From positions 1-35,927 of the forward strand of contig CAMDEU010000013.1 in the NCBI GenBank assembly GCA_945897085.1: a stretch of DNA of 35,927 nucleotides, written 5' to 3'. This DNA is from Spirosoma fluviale. GTDB taxonomy: Bacteria > Bacteroidota > Bacteroidia > Cytophagales > Cyclobacteriaceae. The notes below the pieces were generated by a model that had not been told where the DNA came from, searched no databases, and was given only the letters and a program-made list of their open reading frames with translations. The position numbers and the translations under genes are program-made. The first letter of the stretch is position 1. The number at the start of each line of letters is the position of its first letter. Positions 33,524 to 35,927 of the stretch are shown piece by piece.

Positions 33524-34633
33524 ATGATTTTGGAGTCCCTAGACCTCATTCAATTTAAAAACCACCTTCACAGCAAGCTTGCCTTTAGTCCGCAGATCAA
33601 TTGCTTGTTGGGAAGGAATGGGAGTGGAAAAACGAATGTATTGGACGGCATCCATTACCTTTCCTTGACCAAAAGTTCCTTGCAAAGTAGCGATGCGCTT
33701 AGCCTTCAACACGAAAAGGAATTCTTTACGCTGATCGGAAAATTTAAAGTGGAATCCAATCCACTGGAAGTTCGCTGCACCTTAGAGCTGGGAAAAAAGA
33801 AACAGATTTTCCAAAACGGAAAGGCCGTGGACAAAGTCAGCGACCATGTAGGGAAAATTCCTTTGGTCTTAATCGCTCCAGACGATACCGAGCTGATCAA
33901 AGGAGGTAGTGAGGGACGGCGGAAATTTTTTGATGGCCTACTCGCTCAATTAGACCATCCCTATCTGGAGGAGCTGATTCGCTACCACCATTTTCTCAAG
34001 CAGCGCAATGCATTGCTGAAGCAATTTGGGGAAACAGGCAGGCGTGACCTCACCTTGCTGAGTACTTACGATGAGGAAATCGTTTCCTTGAGTCAGTCCA
34101 TTGCGAAACGAAGGGCTGCCTTAGTGGAAGAGATTATTCCATTGCTCCAGCACTATTATGAGAAACTCTCTATGGGCCGGGAAAAGGTGGCCTTGAATTA
34201 CGATACCGAAGCTTTAAGTGAAAATTTTCCGGACTACTTCTTTCGGCTACGCCAAAAGGACTTTGTAACCAAAAATAGCAATGCAGGAATCCATAAGGAT
34301 GATTTCGAATTTCAGATCGATGCACATTCGCTGCGTAAATTGGGTAGCCAAGGGCAGCAGAAGTCTTTTATCATTGCACTGAAGCTGGCACAGTTTGCGC
34401 TATTTGAAAAAGCGAAAGGGGAAAAACCCTTGCTACTGCTCGATGATATTTTTGATAAGTTGGACGAGGACCGAATCGGCATGCTGATGCAGTTGGTGTC
34501 CCAGGGCAACTTTGGGCAGCTATTTATTACCGATGCACGACCGGAGAGGTCCAAGGAGATTCTCAGTGGACTTGATGCAGAAGTGATCTTTTTTTACCTA
34601 GAAGATGGGCAGGTGCTTTCTTGGGAAATTTGA
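33524..34633 (+). CDS. recF: DNA replication/repair protein RecF
   Basis: An SMC-like ATPase that helps load RecA at single-strand gaps. The 369 residues include Walker A LLGRNGSGKTNVLDGIHYL (about 28-46), the ABC signature LGSQGQQKS, and Walker B LLLLDDIFDKLD followed by the D-loop. The length and absence of a long coiled coil are normal for RecF. It is divergent from pdhA across 91 bases. The HigA-like gene starts 13 bases after its stop and could be co-transcribed. dnaA, dnaN and gyrB are not nearby. Confidence 0.96.
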   Translation: MILESLDLIQFKNHLHSKLAFSPQINCLLGRNGSGKTNVLDGIHYLSLTKSSLQSSDALSLQHEKEFFTLIGKFKVESNPLEVRCTLELGKKKQIFQNGKAVDKVSDHVGKIPLVLIAPDDTELIKGGSEGRRKFFDGLLAQLDHPYLEELIRYHHFLKQRNALLKQFGETGRRDLTLLSTYDEEIVSLSQSIAKRRAALVEEIIPLLQHYYEKLSMGREKVALNYDTEALSENFPDYFFRLRQKDFVTKNSNAGIHKDDFEFQIDAHSLRKLGSQGQQKSFIIALKLAQFALFEKAKGEKPLLLLDDIFDKLDEDRIGMLMQLVSQGNFGQLFITDARPERSKEILSGLDAEVIFFYLEDGQVLSWEI

Positions 34634-34646
34634 GTATTTTCAGATT

Positions 34647-34952
34647 ATGAAAACCAGAACTACAAACTTGACAACTCTTGAAGAATTTATAGAAAAAAAC
34701 TACGGCAAACGTGAGACAAAAGCCCGTGACGAACTTGAAGCGGGTTATGAGGCATTTAAAATTGGAGCCTTGATTCAACAGGCCCGTTTCACTAGAGGCA
34801 TGACACAGGCGCAACTTGCAGAAAAAGTAGGGACAACAAAATCCTGTATTTCAAAAACTGAGAACAATACAAAAGAAGCTCGAATTTCGACGCTTCAAAA
34901 AATCATTGAACTTGGTTTTGGTGGACGACTCGAACTATCCATCAAATTTTGA
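34647..34952 (+). CDS. XRE-family regulator, HigA-like antitoxin without visible toxin
   Basis: A 101-residue protein. An N-terminal segment with LEEFIEKNYG and ELEAGYEAFKIGALIQQAR is typical of HigA-type antitoxins. A helix-turn-helix follows (about 53-90: RGMTQAQLAEKVGTTKSCIS), then RISTLQKIIELGFGG. Such antitoxins usually follow a RelE/HigB toxin gene. Here recF ends 13 bases upstream, and only 72 bases with a terminator lie downstream, so no partner is present. The ATG at 34647 is chosen over an in-frame ATG at 34605 that lies inside recF. It may be a solitary regulator or a relic. Confidence 0.85.
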   Translation: MKTRTTNLTTLEEFIEKNYGKRETKARDELEAGYEAFKIGALIQQARFTRGMTQAQLAEKVGTTKSCISKTENNTKEARISTLQKIIELGFGGRLELSIKF

Positions 34953-34997
34953 CACCAACCCTCCTCCTGGCTTGTTTACACAGGAATAACTACAAAA

Positions 34998-35026
34998 AAT
35001 AAGGGGCCGAAGCCCCATTTTTTTTT
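34998..35026. terminator. Bidirectional terminator
   Basis: GGGGC-CGAA-GCCCC (35003-35016) is flanked by an A run on the left and by A plus a T run on the right. It can end the recF-HigA transcript and, read on the other strand, the nucleotidyltransferase transcript. Confidence 0.85.
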
Positions 35027-35927
35027 ACCACAGTGTCGTAGGATATTCTCCTTGCTCGTGTAGCTGCTGCAAGGCCTCAATCACCACAGGACGATCTTCG
35101 GTGTAGGTCACACCAAACCAGGTTTTTCCGCCTGGTAAAATCTCAAATGCCGCTTTATTGGCTTGAATCAGGTTATTGGCGACGGTTGGAATGTAAAATT
35201 CCGACTTCAAGTTCCCTAGATTGGCCGGCAGAAACTCCTGCCACATCCTTTCGATATCCTGAAAAACCGCAGGGTGAAATCCCCAGAAATTCATACTTAC
35301 AGGAGTATTTGGAGCTATTTCAAAAGCTTCTCCTTCCCCTCGGCTTATAATTTTTTGGTCTTCTTTAGCAATTGAAGTTCGCTCAGTCATGCCGATCAGC
35401 TGCCCTTTAGCATTCGTATCACAGACTCCTCGGCTCACTGTTCCATGCGCGGATAGCACATTTTTTAAGGCGTAGCCCACCATGGCATGCAGATTAGGCT
35501 GCACGGTAGTGGTCAAAAACTTGCCGAGTGCTTCAAAGGCCTCTTTTCCATAAAAGTCATCTGCATTGATGACTGCGAAAGGCTCATGCACCGCATTTTT
35601 TGCACAAAGCACTGCATGTGCTGTTCCAAAAGGCTTCACGCGGTCCGCTTGCTTCAGATCTGCGGGCACAAAACTATCCAAGGATTGCAAGACCCAGTCT
35701 ACCTCAATTTTTCCTTGAAGCTTGGGCATAAACTTTTCCTGGGCGATTTCTAGGATCTCTTGCCTCACGATAAACACTACTTTCCCAAATCCAGCTTGGA
35801 TGGCATCAAAAATGGAATATTCTAGGATGGTCTCTCCGTTGGGGCCAAAACCATCAATCTGCTTGTTGCCTCCATACCTGCTGCCCATACCGGCAGCCAA
35901 AACGAGGAGTGTGGGCTTGCTTGTCAT
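35025..35927 (-). CDS. Sugar-phosphate nucleotidyltransferase family protein
   Basis: A 300-residue NTP transferase fold. The nucleotide-binding signature LAAGMGSRYGGNKQ lies at residues 10-23, PFGTAHAVLCA near 99-109 and the metal-binding NADDFYG near 120-126. These enzymes couple a sugar 1-phosphate to a nucleotide; the exact sugar cannot be told. Proteins of this kind are often encoded with NahK-like kinases in Bacteroidota, and such a kinase lies at 26112, but not next to it. The start codon is at the window edge, so an upstream extension cannot be excluded. Confidence 0.8.
   Translation of the reverse strand: MTSKPTLLVLAAGMGSRYGGNKQIDGFGPNGETILEYSIFDAIQAGFGKVVFIVRQEILEIAQEKFMPKLQGKIEVDWVLQSLDSFVPADLKQADRVKPFGTAHAVLCAKNAVHEPFAVINADDFYGKEAFEALGKFLTTTVQPNLHAMVGYALKNVLSAHGTVSRGVCDTNAKGQLIGMTERTSIAKEDQKIISRGEGEAFEIAPNTPVSMNFWGFHPAVFQDIERMWQEFLPANLGNLKSEFYIPTVANNLIQANKAAFEILPGGKTWFGVTYTEDRPVVIEALQQLHEQGEYPTTLW

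Overview
The window reads as a chromosomal segment of a Bacteroidota bacterium of the Cytophagales type, most like Cyclobacteriaceae/Algoriphagus (inference). Signs are the gliding lipoprotein gene gldD, Bacteroidota-only families (DUF4834, DUF6787-like, PG_1098-like methyltransferase), promoters of the TTG-N(18-21)-TAnnTTTG form, starts without evident Shine-Dalgarno sequences, and a CarB without the C-terminal allosteric domain. Most genes are housekeeping; the unusual material lies between genes.

Layout. 1-1000: an initiator tRNA-fMet gene (minus strand) surrounded by broken copies of itself carrying GC-rich palindromes, plus a small GIY-YIG nuclease gene. 1046-3255: era-der GTPase operon. 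3333-3560: an extremely Ala-rich small lipoprotein with its own promoter and terminator. 3624-5193: SprT-like metalloprotease, facing scpB and a DksA-like gene. 5351-7873: large secreted lamin-tail protein. 8095-10271: asd and a PG_1098-like methyltransferase. 10285-13384: DUF4834 and carB. 13552-14037: a frameshifted, truncated M23 peptidase pseudogene. 14295-15078: overlapping DUF4234 and DUF2752 membrane proteins. 15086-17737: xerD-like recombinase and a DUF885 gene whose signal peptide is cut off by an in-frame stop. 18099-23364: a trans-4-hydroxyproline catabolic cluster. 23457-27176: gldD, a sodium:solute symporter and an N-acetylhexosamine-kinase-like gene. 27277-35927: recG, DUF6787-like, lysC, ribH, a TPR membrane protein, pdhA, recF, a solitary HigA-like regulator and a sugar nucleotidyltransferase.

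How genes work together. The hydroxyproline cluster contains the four enzymes needed to turn trans-4-hydroxy-L-proline into 2-oxoglutarate: epimerase, D-hydroxyproline dehydrogenase, pyrroline-4-hydroxy-2-carboxylate deaminase and 2-oxoglutarate semialdehyde dehydrogenase. No dedicated regulator is visible. asd and lysC belong to aspartate-family amino acid synthesis but are about 20 kb apart. The symporter and the kinase are divergent neighbours and may handle one sugar; the nucleotidyltransferase at the right edge would fit the same chemistry, but it is not adjacent.

Most noteworthy: (i) the decayed tRNA-fMet array, in which a 14-bp palindrome repeatedly replaces the same part of the tRNA; (ii) two related spacers around the semialdehyde dehydrogenase gene, built of GAAATA and TATTTC motifs mostly spaced 11 bp apart around a hairpin, one of them containing the same GC palindrome core; (iii) six hairpins of another family in the next spacer. 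I see no CRISPR array, insertion sequence, prophage or recognisable defence island.
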